Source: Flavobacteriaceae bacterium
GTDB taxonomy: Bacteria; Bacteroidota; Bacteroidia; Flavobacteriales; Flavobacteriaceae
DNA length: 43,369 bases
NCBI GenBank assembly: GCA_002400885.1
Contig: NVRM01000011.1
Span: forward strand, 1 to 43,369
Direction of reading: 5' to 3'
Part shown: positions 34,707 to 43,062 of the stretch, one piece after another
Layout of the letters: every line of letters starts with the position of its first letter
Position numbering within the stretch: position 1 is the first letter of the stretch
The notes under the pieces: model-generated
The model's database searches: none
What the model was told of the DNA's origin: nothing
Seen by the model: the letters and a program-made list of their open reading frames with translations, nothing else
Program-made: the position numbers and the translations under genes

Positions 34707-34879
34707 AAAAAAAAAGGACCTCTTTAATTAAAAACAGGTCATTTTTTTTACTGTAATTTAAGATACTCTCCTAATGGTTTATGGTGTACTTGAGTATTTT
34801 AATACGTTGTAATATTAGGTAAAATGAATGTTTTTATTCAGGGGGTAAATCCCCTTTTTTTTATAAAAACCCCCTTTTT
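34707..34879. promoter_or_regulatory. Orphan terminator-like hairpins in the gltX / 35001 divergent gap
   Basis: GACCT/AGGTC (34717-34740) with nine A before and eight T after looks like a weak terminator. Further right, GGGGG at 34841-34845 can pair either with CCCC at 34851-34854 (then eight T) or with CCCCC at 34870-34874 (then five T): two mutually exclusive terminator-like stems. Neither has a gene end nearby, so they could be a leader attenuator for the 35001 cluster or the end of a small RNA. Confidence 0.45.
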
Positions 34880-35000
34880 AATTAAACAATGAGCAGTAAA
34901 ATAGATAGTTGTGGTTTATAGGCGGTACTTAAATCTTTAACAATTGTTATTTATGTATGATTATTTAGTAATTTAACAACTTAAATTTAAGATAAAAAAT

Positions 35001-35417
35001 ATGGACGTAAGTAAACCTAGGGGACTCATAAGTCCTTCCCAAGCAAGAGTTCTTAATAAGGAATTTATTAAAACACGCTCTAAGGAGATGAATAAAATTG
35101 TCAAGAAACTGACGAATGATAAAAAAGAGCAGGATGTATATTCCACTTGGTTTTCTATAGAGGAATTAGAAAATTTTATTGCATATACAAAAGAGAAAGC
35201 AACTGAAAAAGGGAAGAAACTAACAGGTTTAAATGTGTTTTTAGGAGCTTATGGCACGGATATTAAGCATTCTAAGAAAAGTGATTTAAGTACCGTGTTT
35301 TTTGCGCCAACTACAGAAATAAATAAACTGGAAGGGATGGAACTTAGTACGGAATCAGACACTGAACTAGATGGACTAAATTCTGGAACCATCGGTTGGC
35401 CTCCAAAATCATATTAA
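35001..35417 (+). CDS. Conserved flavobacterial protein of unknown function
   Basis: 138 residues, soluble, no signal peptide. The centre (about residues 48-95: WFSIEELENFIAYTKEKA, LTGLNVFLGAYGTD, LSTVFFAPT) resembles a small family I have seen in flavobacteria next to regulatory genes. The C-terminal GTIGWPPKSY is Gly/Pro-rich and looks like a conserved tail. No enzymatic motif recognised. It is first of a four-gene run: the next ATG is four bases after its stop and all genes are on the plus strand, ending in a histidine kinase and response regulator. A sensory or scaffold role in that signalling unit is inference. Confidence 0.72.
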   Translation: MDVSKPRGLISPSQARVLNKEFIKTRSKEMNKIVKKLTNDKKEQDVYSTWFSIEELENFIAYTKEKATEKGKKLTGLNVFLGAYGTDIKHSKKSDLSTVFFAPTTEINKLEGMELSTESDTELDGLNSGTIGWPPKSY

Positions 35418-35421
35418 AATA

Positions 35422-36048
35422 ATGTTACATTATATTTATCCAGTTTTAATTTTTTCAACCTTTTTAGTAGGAGTCTTTCATAGCCAGAAGATAAAGGGAA
35501 AACCAATTTTCTTATTGATGTATTTTTTACTCTTTAGTGGCTTAGTAGAGGTTTCAGGGCCTCTAATTATTAAGTTTTTAGAGATAAAATCTTTCTTTGT
35601 GTATAATACTTACTATTTGGTATGTATTCTTTTTTATAATTATTTATTTAAAGCTTATTTGACTTCAAATAGCACAAAAAAGACACTCAATGTGCTGAGT
35701 ATAGGGTATATAGTTTTTGTAATTTTGAATCATTTGTTTAGGCAAGATTATTACCATAGTTTCCAATCGTATAATATTATTTATTTTGGTTTTTTTGTGA
35801 TTATTGCGGTTGTTTCGTACTTTATTGAAAGTCTGAATTCGGACAATGTACTATCTGCCAAAAAGAGCTTATTGTTTTGGGTAAGTTTAGGCTTATTACT
35901 TTTCCAAGTTGGGATTATTCCAATTTTTATTTTCGGAGAGTTTTTTAATTTTTCAGGAATATTTGATTACATATTACTTACATTAAACTTTATATTATAC
36001 GGATGTATGATTACTGGGTTTATTGTAAGTGAAAGAGCTTATAATTAA
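35422..36048 (+). CDS. Integral membrane protein of unknown function
   Basis: 208 residues, almost entirely hydrophobic, with six to seven predicted membrane helices (about 3-18, 25-45, 55-75, 88-104, 118-136, 150-175 and 183-203). No family recognised. It resembles the membrane sensor modules sometimes encoded separately beside NarL-type histidine kinases that have only one membrane helix of their own. It starts four bases after the previous stop and ends two bases before the kinase ATG, so it is tightly co-transcribed. It could be the input module for that kinase; this is inferred from position only. Confidence 0.72.
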   Translation: MLHYIYPVLIFSTFLVGVFHSQKIKGKPIFLLMYFLLFSGLVEVSGPLIIKFLEIKSFFVYNTYYLVCILFYNYLFKAYLTSNSTKKTLNVLSIGYIVFVILNHLFRQDYYHSFQSYNIIYFGFFVIIAVVSYFIESLNSDNVLSAKKSLLFWVSLGLLLFQVGIIPIFIFGEFFNFSGIFDYILLTLNFILYGCMITGFIVSERAYN

Positions 36049-36050
36049 AC

Positions 36051-36860
36051 ATGGAAAACGAGGGGCAAATAAAATTACTAGTATTAGTAACTACAGTTAT
36101 TATCTTATTATTAGGGATTACTGTGGTAGTCTTGTTTTCTTTTTTTCAAAAAAAGAAAGTAGGATATATAGCAAAGCAACGTGAGGTTCAACAACAATTT
36201 GAAGAGGAATTAACCAAATCTAAAATTGAAATTAGGGAACAAGCCTTGCAAAATATAAGCTGGGAAATTCATGATAATATAGGTCAACTATTATCTGTTG
36301 CAAGAATGCAATTGAATATTATAGAAGCTAGTTTACCGGAAAATCAACAAGAAAAAATTTCCGAAACCAATGCGTTAATAGGGAGTAGTTTACAAGAATT
36401 AAGAAGTTTGGCAAAAAGCTTAAGCCCAGAGATTATTAAAAACTTAGGCTTGATAGATTCTATACAAATGGAAGTGGAACGTTTTAATAAATTAAAGTTT
36501 ATAAAAACAGAATTAACAGTTATAAATACACCATTGCTTATTCAGTCAGATCACGAAATTATCCTGTTTAGAATAATTCAAGAATTTTGTAATAACACAC
36601 TTAAATATTCGAAAGGAAGTACCTTGAATATTACATTGACGTATTTTGATGACTCACTTCAAATCATTGCCAAGGATAATGGTATTGGATTTGACACGCA
36701 GGATAAAAACAAACAACTTGGTATCGGATTATTGAATATGAAAAGTCGTTCTAAATTAATAGGAGCAAAATTGGAGTTAACTTCCGTCCTAGGAAAAGGG
36801 ACGCAATTAGATATCAAATACAAGCTTCCAGAAATTTTAATAGAAAGTTTTAATGGTTAA
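36051..36860 (+). CDS. Sensor histidine kinase, NarL/HisKA_3 type
   Basis: 269 residues. One N-terminal membrane helix (about 9-31) and a short coiled coil (38-65) precede the HisKA_3 dimerisation/phosphoacceptor helix with EIHDNIGQLL, the likely phosphorylated residue being His74. The HATPase domain follows: N box EFCNNTLKYS, G1 DNGIGFD and G2 GIGLLNMKSR. There is no periplasmic sensor domain, so input must come from a partner, for example the membrane protein encoded just upstream. The gene ends 10 bases before the preferred response-regulator ATG, or overlaps it by 8 if the longer start is used. Confidence 0.93.
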   Translation: MENEGQIKLLVLVTTVIILLLGITVVVLFSFFQKKKVGYIAKQREVQQQFEEELTKSKIEIREQALQNISWEIHDNIGQLLSVARMQLNIIEASLPENQQEKISETNALIGSSLQELRSLAKSLSPEIIKNLGLIDSIQMEVERFNKLKFIKTELTVINTPLLIQSDHEIILFRIIQEFCNNTLKYSKGSTLNITLTYFDDSLQIIAKDNGIGFDTQDKNKQLGIGLLNMKSRSKLIGAKLELTSVLGKGTQLDIKYKLPEILIESFNG

Positions 36861-36870
36861 AAAAACAACA

Positions 36871-37515
36871 ATGAAAAAGCATCAAATAATTATTGTAGAT
36901 GATCATGTATTATTCTCTCAAGCTTTGAAGGGGCTAATAGATAATTTTGAAGAGTTTTCGATTCAGGAAGTCCTTGGCAACGGGAAAGAGTTAATGGAAT
37001 GGTTTGAGGAGAATACAGTACATCCTGCAGTGATATTAATGGATATTAATATGCCCATAATGGATGGAGTAGAAGCCACAAAATGGTTGAGTGATCATTA
37101 TCCTGATGTAAAAGTATTGGCACTGTCTATGGACGATCATGAAACTACGATTATTAGAATGTTACGTGCAGGAGCCAAAGGCTATTTACTAAAAGACATA
37201 CATCCAAAAATTCTAAGACAAGGAATAAACGATGTCATAGAAAAAGGAGTCTATTATACCGCCGAGGTAACAAAGACTATTTTAAATACCTATCAGCCGA
37301 ATAGCGGGACTTCTGCGGTGTTATTAAAACCTCGTGAATTGGAGTTTTTAAAATTAGCCTGTACCGATAAAACGTACAAAGAAATAGCCAGTGATATGTG
37401 CTTAAGTCCTAAAACGATCGACGGTTATCGAGAAGCACTGTTTGCTAAATTAGAAGTTAGAAACCGGATAGGGATGGTTTTGTATGGGATTAAGGAAAAA
37501 TTAGTGGTGTTGTAA
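36871..37515 (+). CDS. Response regulator, NarL/FixJ family
   Basis: A DNA-binding transcription regulator, 214 residues from the ATG at 36871 (MKKHQIIIVDDHVLF). An in-frame ATG at 36853 would add six residues and overlap the kinase. Receiver domain (about 4-120): acidic pair at Asp10-Asp11, phosphoacceptor Asp58 in LMDINMP, and the conserved Lys in GAKGYLLKD. C-terminal LuxR-type helix-turn-helix (about 150-205) with LKPRELEFLKLACTDKTYKE and LSPKTIDGYREALFAKL. It pairs with the upstream histidine kinase. Target genes are unknown. Confidence 0.94.
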   Translation: MKKHQIIIVDDHVLFSQALKGLIDNFEEFSIQEVLGNGKELMEWFEENTVHPAVILMDINMPIMDGVEATKWLSDHYPDVKVLALSMDDHETTIIRMLRAGAKGYLLKDIHPKILRQGINDVIEKGVYYTAEVTKTILNTYQPNSGTSAVLLKPRELEFLKLACTDKTYKEIASDMCLSPKTIDGYREALFAKLEVRNRIGMVLYGIKEKLVVL

Positions 37516-37829
37516 GGCTTAAGCTAGAAGGGGATTCCCCCTCTGCCTTTGGCATCTCCCCAAAGGGAAGAATTGAGCACTGTTGGTTTTTTTTGTTGGT
37601 TACTGGTTGTTAGTGGAGCAATTTGATGTAATAAAATTGGGTTGTTATTAATTATTCCCATTCGTATCCCAAAGTCCTACGTCTTGATTCCATAGTCGAT
37701 TTCCATGCGCATCCAAAAGTCAATTTCCACGCGCATCCCAAAGTCCTACGTCTTATGTCCTATGTCCTGATTCCTGATTCCTGTTTCTATTTCCATAACA
37801 ATGATATCCTGTCTCCTTTCAAAAACATG
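37516..37829. repeat. Intergenic mosaic of dispersed repeats
   Basis: No gene. In order: a hairpin-forming block (CTGCCTTTGGCATCTCCCC then AAAGGGAAG; CCTTTGG against CCAAAGG, about 37541-37567); TTGGTTACTGGTTGTTAG (about 37597-37614), also seen near 30.94 kb; GCGCATCC units repeated at about 37708 and 37740; and tandem TCCTACGTC/TCCTATGTCC/TGATTCCTG units (37675-37787), seen also beyond purD. Confidence 0.65.
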
Positions 37830-37837
37830 TACCTTTG
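37830..37837 (+). promoter_or_regulatory. folB promoter -7 element
   Basis: TACCTTTG fits TAnnTTTG. It sits 25 bases before the TTG at 37855, giving a short leader, and so supports that non-ATG start. Confidence 0.6.
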
Positions 37838-37854
37838 CTTAAAAACAGATCATT

Positions 37855-38214
37855 TTGGGAAAAATTACAGTTAGCAATATAAAAGTGTATGCGTATCACG
37901 GTTGTTTAGATGAAGAAGGAAAAATAGGCTCGGATTATCGAGTAGATGTTACCATAAAAGCCGATTTACGCAAATCTGCATTGAGTGATGACCTTTCGGA
38001 CACGGTAGATTACGTACATTTAAATAAAATAGTAAAGGAAGAAATGGCCCTCAGATCTAAACTTTTAGAAGAGGTGGTAGAGCGTATTTTACAACGTATT
38101 ATGCAGGAAATTAAATTGGTAGATAAGGCTACCGTAGCTGTTTCTAAATTAAACCCACCTATAGGAGGGAATGTAGAAATGGTGACTGTGGAAAGAAGCA
38201 AGAAAAGAAAGTAA
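37855..38214 (+). CDS. folB: Dihydroneopterin aldolase
   Basis: Folate synthesis enzyme: splits 7,8-dihydroneopterin into 6-hydroxymethyl-dihydropterin and glycolaldehyde; cytosolic. 119 residues, the family length. VSNIKVYAYHGCLDEEGKIG with the conserved Tyr-His-Gly and Glu, DTVDYVHL, LLEEVVERI and the active-site Lys in VSKLNPPIGG are all present. The start is a TTG: an in-frame stop lies 12 bases upstream, no ATG precedes the first conserved strand, and GKITVSNIKVYAYHG is the normal FolB beginning. Rare start codons usually lower expression. A tRNA-Cys gene follows after 50 bases. Confidence 0.93.
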   Translation: MGKITVSNIKVYAYHGCLDEEGKIGSDYRVDVTIKADLRKSALSDDLSDTVDYVHLNKIVKEEMALRSKLLEEVVERILQRIMQEIKLVDKATVAVSKLNPPIGGNVEMVTVERSKKRK

Positions 38215-38221
38215 AAAAGTC

Positions 38222-38252
38222 TTGTAGGTTTCTTAAAAACTACCTAGATTTG
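38222..38252 (+). promoter_or_regulatory. tRNA-Cys promoter (-33 / -7)
   Basis: TTG at 38222-38224, 20 bases, then TAGATTTG at 38245-38252: the best two-part Bacteroidota promoter in the window. The tRNA starts 12 bases after it. Confidence 0.7.
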
Positions 38253-38264
38253 CGTACCGATAAT

Positions 38265-38338
38265 GGCGTCGTGGCCGAGTGGCTAGGCAGCGGTCTGCAA
38301 AACCGTCTACAACGGTTCGAATCCGTTCGTCGCCTCCA
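38265..38338 (+). tRNA. tRNA-Cys (GCA), CCA encoded
   Basis: A 74-base cloverleaf. Acceptor GGCGTCG with CGTCGCC (one U-U mismatch in the fifth pair), anticodon stem GCGGT/ACCGT with loop CTGCAAA giving anticodon GCA, T arm AACGG-TTCGAAT-CCGTT. The discriminator base is T (U73), the identity element of tRNA-Cys, and CCA is encoded (38336-38338). A terminator follows directly. Confidence 0.95.
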
Positions 38339-38366
38339 AAATCCGCATCTTTTAGATGCGGATTTT
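38338..38366 (+). terminator. Terminator of tRNA-Cys
   Basis: A 13-bp stem (AAAATCCGCATCT, ttt loop, AGATGCGGATTTT) followed by more T. It begins on the last base of the tRNA CCA. Confidence 0.9.
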
Positions 38367-38428
38367 TTGTTTTATTTAACATTTATTTAAGTTAATTTTT
38401 ACCACCTTTGTAGTTAAAGTAAGTCGCA

Positions 38429-39289
38429 ATGAAGATATTTTCTATAGAAACGGGTAATTTTAAATTGGATGGTGGCGCTATGTTTGGCGTAGTCCCAAAA
38501 GCACTTTGGCAGCGTACAAATCCTGCAGATGCTAATAACTTAATAGACATGGCATTGCGCTGTATGTTAATTGAAGACGGAGATCGACTTATTTTAATAG
38601 ATACCGGAGTAGGGAACAAGCAATCAGAAAAATTTTTCAGTTATTATTATATGTTTGGAGACCATAGTTTGGATGCTTCATTGGCCAAGCATGGGTTTCA
38701 TAGAGATCAAATCACAGATGTGTTTTTAACGCATTTACATTTTGATCATGTAGGAGGAAGTGTCCAATGGAATAAAGAGCATACAGGATATGAACCCGCC
38801 TTTAAAAACGCGAAGTTTTGGTCTAATAAAAACCATTGGCATTGGGCAGACGAACCTAATGTAAGAGAAAAAGCGTCCTTTTTAAAGGAAAACATCAATC
38901 CTATATTACTGAGTGGTCAATTAAATTTTGTAGATATTCCAAGTGGAAATTACTTAGAAAAATCACCCTTAGGTTTTGGTATATTGTTTGCAGATGGCCA
39001 TACAGAAAAGCAAATGTTACCCACCATAAAATACCAAGATAAAACCATTATTTACGCAGCAGATTTATTGCCTACAGTAGGGCATATTCCACTGCCATAT
39101 GTAATGGGATATGATACACGTCCTTTGTTAACAATGGATGAAAAAGCCGCCTTTTTAAGTAAAGCTGCGGATGAAAATCACTATATATTCTTGGAGCACG
39201 ACGCACATAATGAGCTTTGTACTGTGCAGCATACAGAAAAAGGAGTACGATTAAAGAACACTTATACATTTAACGAAATATTCAATTAA
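38429..39289 (+). CDS. MBL-fold metallo-hydrolase
   Basis: A 286-residue metallo-beta-lactamase-fold hydrolase, cytosolic (no signal peptide). The metal motif HLHFDH gives His102, His104, Asp106 and His107; the later ADGHTEKQ and FLEHDAHNE supply the other ligands. IDTGVGNK before the motif and WSNKNHWHWADEPN after it are typical of the branch that includes AHL lactonase-like and other general hydrolases. The physiological substrate is unknown. The ATG at 38429 begins MKIFSIETGNFKLDGGAMFG, the usual family start. The next gene starts 10 bases after the stop, so a shared transcript is possible. Confidence 0.9.
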   Translation: MKIFSIETGNFKLDGGAMFGVVPKALWQRTNPADANNLIDMALRCMLIEDGDRLILIDTGVGNKQSEKFFSYYYMFGDHSLDASLAKHGFHRDQITDVFLTHLHFDHVGGSVQWNKEHTGYEPAFKNAKFWSNKNHWHWADEPNVREKASFLKENINPILLSGQLNFVDIPSGNYLEKSPLGFGILFADGHTEKQMLPTIKYQDKTIIYAADLLPTVGHIPLPYVMGYDTRPLLTMDEKAAFLSKAADENHYIFLEHDAHNELCTVQHTEKGVRLKNTYTFNEIFN

Positions 39290-39299
39290 AAGAAGACCC

Positions 39300-40997
39300 A
39301 TGAAAATCAATAAATTAGTTTTAGGACTAGGACTTGTTTCTATTGCCTTTACAGGATGTAAATCTACACAAGTAGCTAGCACAAAAACAAAAGCTACGGT
39401 AACTATTCCATCATTGCTTACTGCAACAGATGCTATTGTAGCTAAAAAAGGAGCCATGACTCCAGCGGAAATTAAGGCTTGGCCACATATGGATATCTTT
39501 AAGGATTCTGTACCTGGGATTAGTTTAGAAAGAGCTTACGAATTTGTAAAAGGGAAGAAAGCAACGATTGTAATTGTTGGTATTATCGACTCTGGTGTTG
39601 ATATTGAGCACGAAGATTTAAAAGACATTGTTTGGACCAATCCTAAAGAAATTGCAGGAAATGGAATCGATGATGATAAAAACGGTTATATAGATGATAT
39701 GCATGGTTGGAACTTCTTAGGAGGTAAAAAAGGAACTTTGGCTCCTGAGCAACTAGAGGTAACTCGTATGTTAAAAGCTGCGAAGGTACGTTTCGATGGA
39801 AAAACTATTGCTGATGTTGCAATTGCTGATAAAGTTGATTTTGCATTGTATCAAAAATTGAAAGAGGCCTATACTAAAAAAGCAGAAAGTGGTTTAAAAA
39901 CTTTAGAACGTATGAATTTTTTAATGGATGCAATTAGCACTATTAAAACACATTTAGGAAAAGATGATTTTACACTTTCAGATGTTACTACTATTCAAAC
40001 AGAAGATTCTGAATTAAGCCAAAAAGTAGCGGCTATTACTGCTATTTATGGTCGTGGTGCTTCTGAAAAAGACATTGCTGATTATAGAGATGGTTTATTG
40101 TCAAACAAACAGTACGATATGGACTTTAACGGTAGAGTTACCGGAGATGATGCGAATGATTGGAGTACTAAATCATACGGAAATAACAATGTAATAGGTG
40201 GTGGTAAAGACGAATTGCACGGGACACACGTAGCAGGAATTGTTGCAGCATCTAGAAACAACGGAATTGGTATGAATGGGGTTGCTAAAAACGTTCAAAT
40301 TATGACCGTAAGAGCAGTGCCAGATGGTGATGAATATGATAAGGATGTTGCTTTAGCAATTCGTTACGTAGTAGATAATGGAGCAAAAGTGGTAAACATG
40401 AGTTTTGGAAAAGCATTTTCTCCTCACACTAAATGGGTGTATGATGCGATGAAATATGCTGAAAAGCACGATGTTTTATTGGTAAAAGCAGCAGGAAATA
40501 ACGGAGAAGATATCGATTTACCTTCGTATGTACATTTCCCTACTGATTCTCCTGTAAAGGGATCTTTAGAGATTGTTGATAATATTTTAACTGTAGGTGC
40601 TATGACACGTCATTTTGATGAAAATTTATGTTCTAGTTTCTCTAACTACGGAAAGACAAGAGTAGATATTTTTGCTCCTGGATCTGAAATCTATTCTACA
40701 GTTCCTAAGGACAATGGATACTTATCTATTCAAGGTACTTCTATGGCATCTCCAGAAGTTGCGGGTGTAGCTGCATTGGTTAGATCTTACTATCCTTCAT
40801 TGTCTGCTTCTCAAGTGAAATATATTATTATTAACTCTGGAATTGAATTTAATAAAGAGGTGATTGTTCCTGGAACTAAATCTCAAGAAAATCCAGAAGG
40901 AACTCGTAAAAACTTTAATACGTTGTCTGTAAACGGTAGAATATTAAATGCATACAATGCACTTTATATGGCTGATAAAATGGTAAACGGAAAATAA
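39300..40997 (+). CDS. S8 (subtilisin) family serine protease, lipoprotein
   Basis: 565 residues with a lipobox ending at Cys20 (IAFTGC), so probably membrane-anchored outside the cytoplasm. The catalytic triad is complete: Asp97 in VGIIDSGVD, His307 in HGTHVAG and Ser481 in GTSMASPEVAG, with oxyanion Asn400 in AAGNNG. About 210 residues separate Asp and His, where subtilisin has about 32, so an insertion of some 175 residues lies there. The insertion is helical and charged (LGGKKGTLAPEQLEVTRM, YTKKAESGLKTLERMNF) and includes a Ca-site-like DFNGRVTGDDAND. From memory this long-insert form is common in Bacteroidota. It is followed by a terminator. Confidence 0.93.
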   Translation: MKINKLVLGLGLVSIAFTGCKSTQVASTKTKATVTIPSLLTATDAIVAKKGAMTPAEIKAWPHMDIFKDSVPGISLERAYEFVKGKKATIVIVGIIDSGVDIEHEDLKDIVWTNPKEIAGNGIDDDKNGYIDDMHGWNFLGGKKGTLAPEQLEVTRMLKAAKVRFDGKTIADVAIADKVDFALYQKLKEAYTKKAESGLKTLERMNFLMDAISTIKTHLGKDDFTLSDVTTIQTEDSELSQKVAAITAIYGRGASEKDIADYRDGLLSNKQYDMDFNGRVTGDDANDWSTKSYGNNNVIGGGKDELHGTHVAGIVAASRNNGIGMNGVAKNVQIMTVRAVPDGDEYDKDVALAIRYVVDNGAKVVNMSFGKAFSPHTKWVYDAMKYAEKHDVLLVKAAGNNGEDIDLPSYVHFPTDSPVKGSLEIVDNILTVGAMTRHFDENLCSSFSNYGKTRVDIFAPGSEIYSTVPKDNGYLSIQGTSMASPEVAGVAALVRSYYPSLSASQVKYIIINSGIEFNKEVIVPGTKSQENPEGTRKNFNTLSVNGRILNAYNALYMADKMVNGK

Positions 40998-41019
40998 GAA
41001 TATTGTTTTAAAAATAACT

Positions 41020-41052
41020 AAAGAGCATTTCATCGCAAGGTGAAATGCTCTT
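41020..41052 (+). terminator. Terminator of the S8 protease gene
   Basis: AAGAGCATTTCA (41021-41032) pairs with TGAAATGCTCTT (41041-41052), followed by T residues, 24 bases past the stop. Confidence 0.85.
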
Positions 41053-41107
41053 TTTTATACTGTTTATTCTAAAAATGGATACTTTATTAAAATGGTATTA
41101 TTTTTGA

Positions 41108-41115
41108 TACATTTG
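41108..41115 (+). promoter_or_regulatory. M1 peptidase promoter -7 element
   Basis: TACATTTG fits TAnnTTTG and predicts a leader of about 29 bases before the ATG at 41151. Confidence 0.6.
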
Positions 41116-41150
41116 TATTCTTTATAACGATAATATAAAAAATTCCATAA

Positions 41151-43019
41151 ATGAGCTTTAAAAAATTATCAATAGCATTTTTGATGCTATTCCTAAGTCT
41201 TTCCGTTTTTGCACAACACTCACAAAATAAACAAGTTAGTAATCCTGGCTATTGGCAACAGCATGTGAATTATAAAATGGACGTAGATATTGATGTGAAA
41301 AAGTATCAATATAACGGAACACAAGAATTGACTTATACCAATAATTCACCAGGGGAGCTACATCAAGTTTTTTATCATTTGTATTTTAATGCTTTTCAAC
41401 CGGGAAGTGAAATGGACATACGTTTGCAAAACATGAAAGATCCTGACAGGCGAATGGTCAATAATATAGGAACAGAAGATGCTCCTAAATACCAAAGTAG
41501 GATAGCCCTATTGAAACCAAATGAGATAGGTTATGTCAAGGTGCTTTCATTAACTCAGGACGGTGTAGAAGTAGCTTTTAAAGTAGAAGGTACGATCTTG
41601 CAAGTGTTCTTAAATAAGCCTATCTTATCAGAAGAAAGCACCGTATTTAAAATGAAATTTGAAGGACAAATACCTGTTCAAATTCGTAGATCCGGACGGA
41701 ATAATATGGAAGGGGTTGCTTGGACAATGACACAGTGGTATCCGAAAATGGCGGAATATGACTATCAAGGCTGGCAAGCTCATGCTTATATAGGGAGAGA
41801 ATTTCAAGGCGTTTTTGGAGATTTTGATGTGACTTTACATATTGATAAAAAATACGTCGTAGCAGCCTCTGGCTATATTCAAAATCCACAAGAAGTGGGA
41901 CATGGATATGAAGATGTCTCAAAACCTATGATCAAAAATAAGGCTAAAAAACTCACATGGCATTTTAAAGCACCCAATGTACACGATTTTAGTTGGGCTG
42001 CTGATCCAGATTATATTCATGATAAAATAGCCGTAGATACCGCACGTACTTTGCATTTTTTCTATAAGAAATCATTGGGAAAGGAGTACCGAAAAAACTG
42101 GAAAGAGTTTCAACCGAAAGCGGTGGAAATTATGCAGTATTTTAATAAACACATTGGAGAATATCCCTACAAACAATATTCTATTATTCAAGGTGGTGAT
42201 GGAGGCATGGAATACGCCATGTTAACCATGATTACGGGAAAAAGAAGTTATGGTAGCTTGGCAGGAATTACATCTCATGAAATGGCACACATGTGGTTTC
42301 AACATATTTTAGCGACCAATGAAAGTACAGTTCCATGGATGGACGAAGGGTTTACGAGTTATATTTCTGATAAATGCATGGATGCTATTTTTAATAAAAA
42401 TTCCAAAGAAATTTTTAAAGGCTCTTATAATTCCTATTACTATTTAGTAGATTCGGGAAAACAAGAACCTTTGACAACTCACGGTGATCGCTATAAATCA
42501 AATATGGCTTATGGGATTGCAAGTTATTCTATGGGTGCATTGTTTTTAAATCAATTGGAATATATCATCGGAAAAGAAAACTTGGAAAAATCACTTAAAA
42601 AATATTTTGACGATTTTAAATTTACACACCCAACACCCAATGATTTTAAGCGGGTGGCAGAACGTGTTTCGGGGATACAATTAGAGTGGTATTTGAATGA
42701 GTGGACACAAACAACACATACAATAGATTATGCCGTAACCAGTGTGTTGGATAAAAAAATTACCTTAAAAAGATATGGGGCAATGCCAATGCCTATTGAT
42801 ATAACGATTCAATATACAGACGGAACGTCAGAGGATTATTACATCCCTTTACGCATGATGCGTGGTCAAAAACAAACCAAGGCTACCAAATTAAAAAATT
42901 GGGCTTGGGCAGTGCCTAGCTATACTTTTACAGTGAGTAAAACCGTTAAATCTGTAGAGATAGACCCCACTAACCGTATGGCAGATATTGATAAAAATAA
43001 TAATGTTTTTAGTTTTTAA
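41151..43019 (+). CDS. M1-family metallopeptidase, secreted
   Basis: A 622-residue zinc aminopeptidase-type protein with a signal peptide (LSIAFLMLFLSLSVFAQ). The beta-rich N-terminal domain (about 25-285) is followed by the thermolysin-like catalytic domain. HEMAH at 376-380 supplies two zinc ligands and the general base, and Glu399 in WMDEGFTSY is the third ligand, the normal M1 spacing. GGMEY at 351-355 stands where the substrate-binding GxMEN exopeptidase motif is expected. The active-site Tyr is probably in SYSMGALFLNQL. It likely trims peptides in the periplasm or outside the cell. Single-gene unit with its own promoter and a strong terminator. Confidence 0.93.
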   Translation: MSFKKLSIAFLMLFLSLSVFAQHSQNKQVSNPGYWQQHVNYKMDVDIDVKKYQYNGTQELTYTNNSPGELHQVFYHLYFNAFQPGSEMDIRLQNMKDPDRRMVNNIGTEDAPKYQSRIALLKPNEIGYVKVLSLTQDGVEVAFKVEGTILQVFLNKPILSEESTVFKMKFEGQIPVQIRRSGRNNMEGVAWTMTQWYPKMAEYDYQGWQAHAYIGREFQGVFGDFDVTLHIDKKYVVAASGYIQNPQEVGHGYEDVSKPMIKNKAKKLTWHFKAPNVHDFSWAADPDYIHDKIAVDTARTLHFFYKKSLGKEYRKNWKEFQPKAVEIMQYFNKHIGEYPYKQYSIIQGGDGGMEYAMLTMITGKRSYGSLAGITSHEMAHMWFQHILATNESTVPWMDEGFTSYISDKCMDAIFNKNSKEIFKGSYNSYYYLVDSGKQEPLTTHGDRYKSNMAYGIASYSMGALFLNQLEYIIGKENLEKSLKKYFDDFKFTHPTPNDFKRVAERVSGIQLEWYLNEWTQTTHTIDYAVTSVLDKKITLKRYGAMPMPIDITIQYTDGTSEDYYIPLRMMRGQKQTKATKLKNWAWAVPSYTFTVSKTVKSVEIDPTNRMADIDKNNNVFSF

Positions 43020-43062
43020 TTCTCTACGAAAAAAAGAGATTAGAGAACTAAACCATCGGTCT

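Noticed and set aside
37675-37787. Possible CRISPR-like array of short repeats
   Set aside because: Units are 9-12 bases, irregular and without spacers of constant length; no cas genes nearby.
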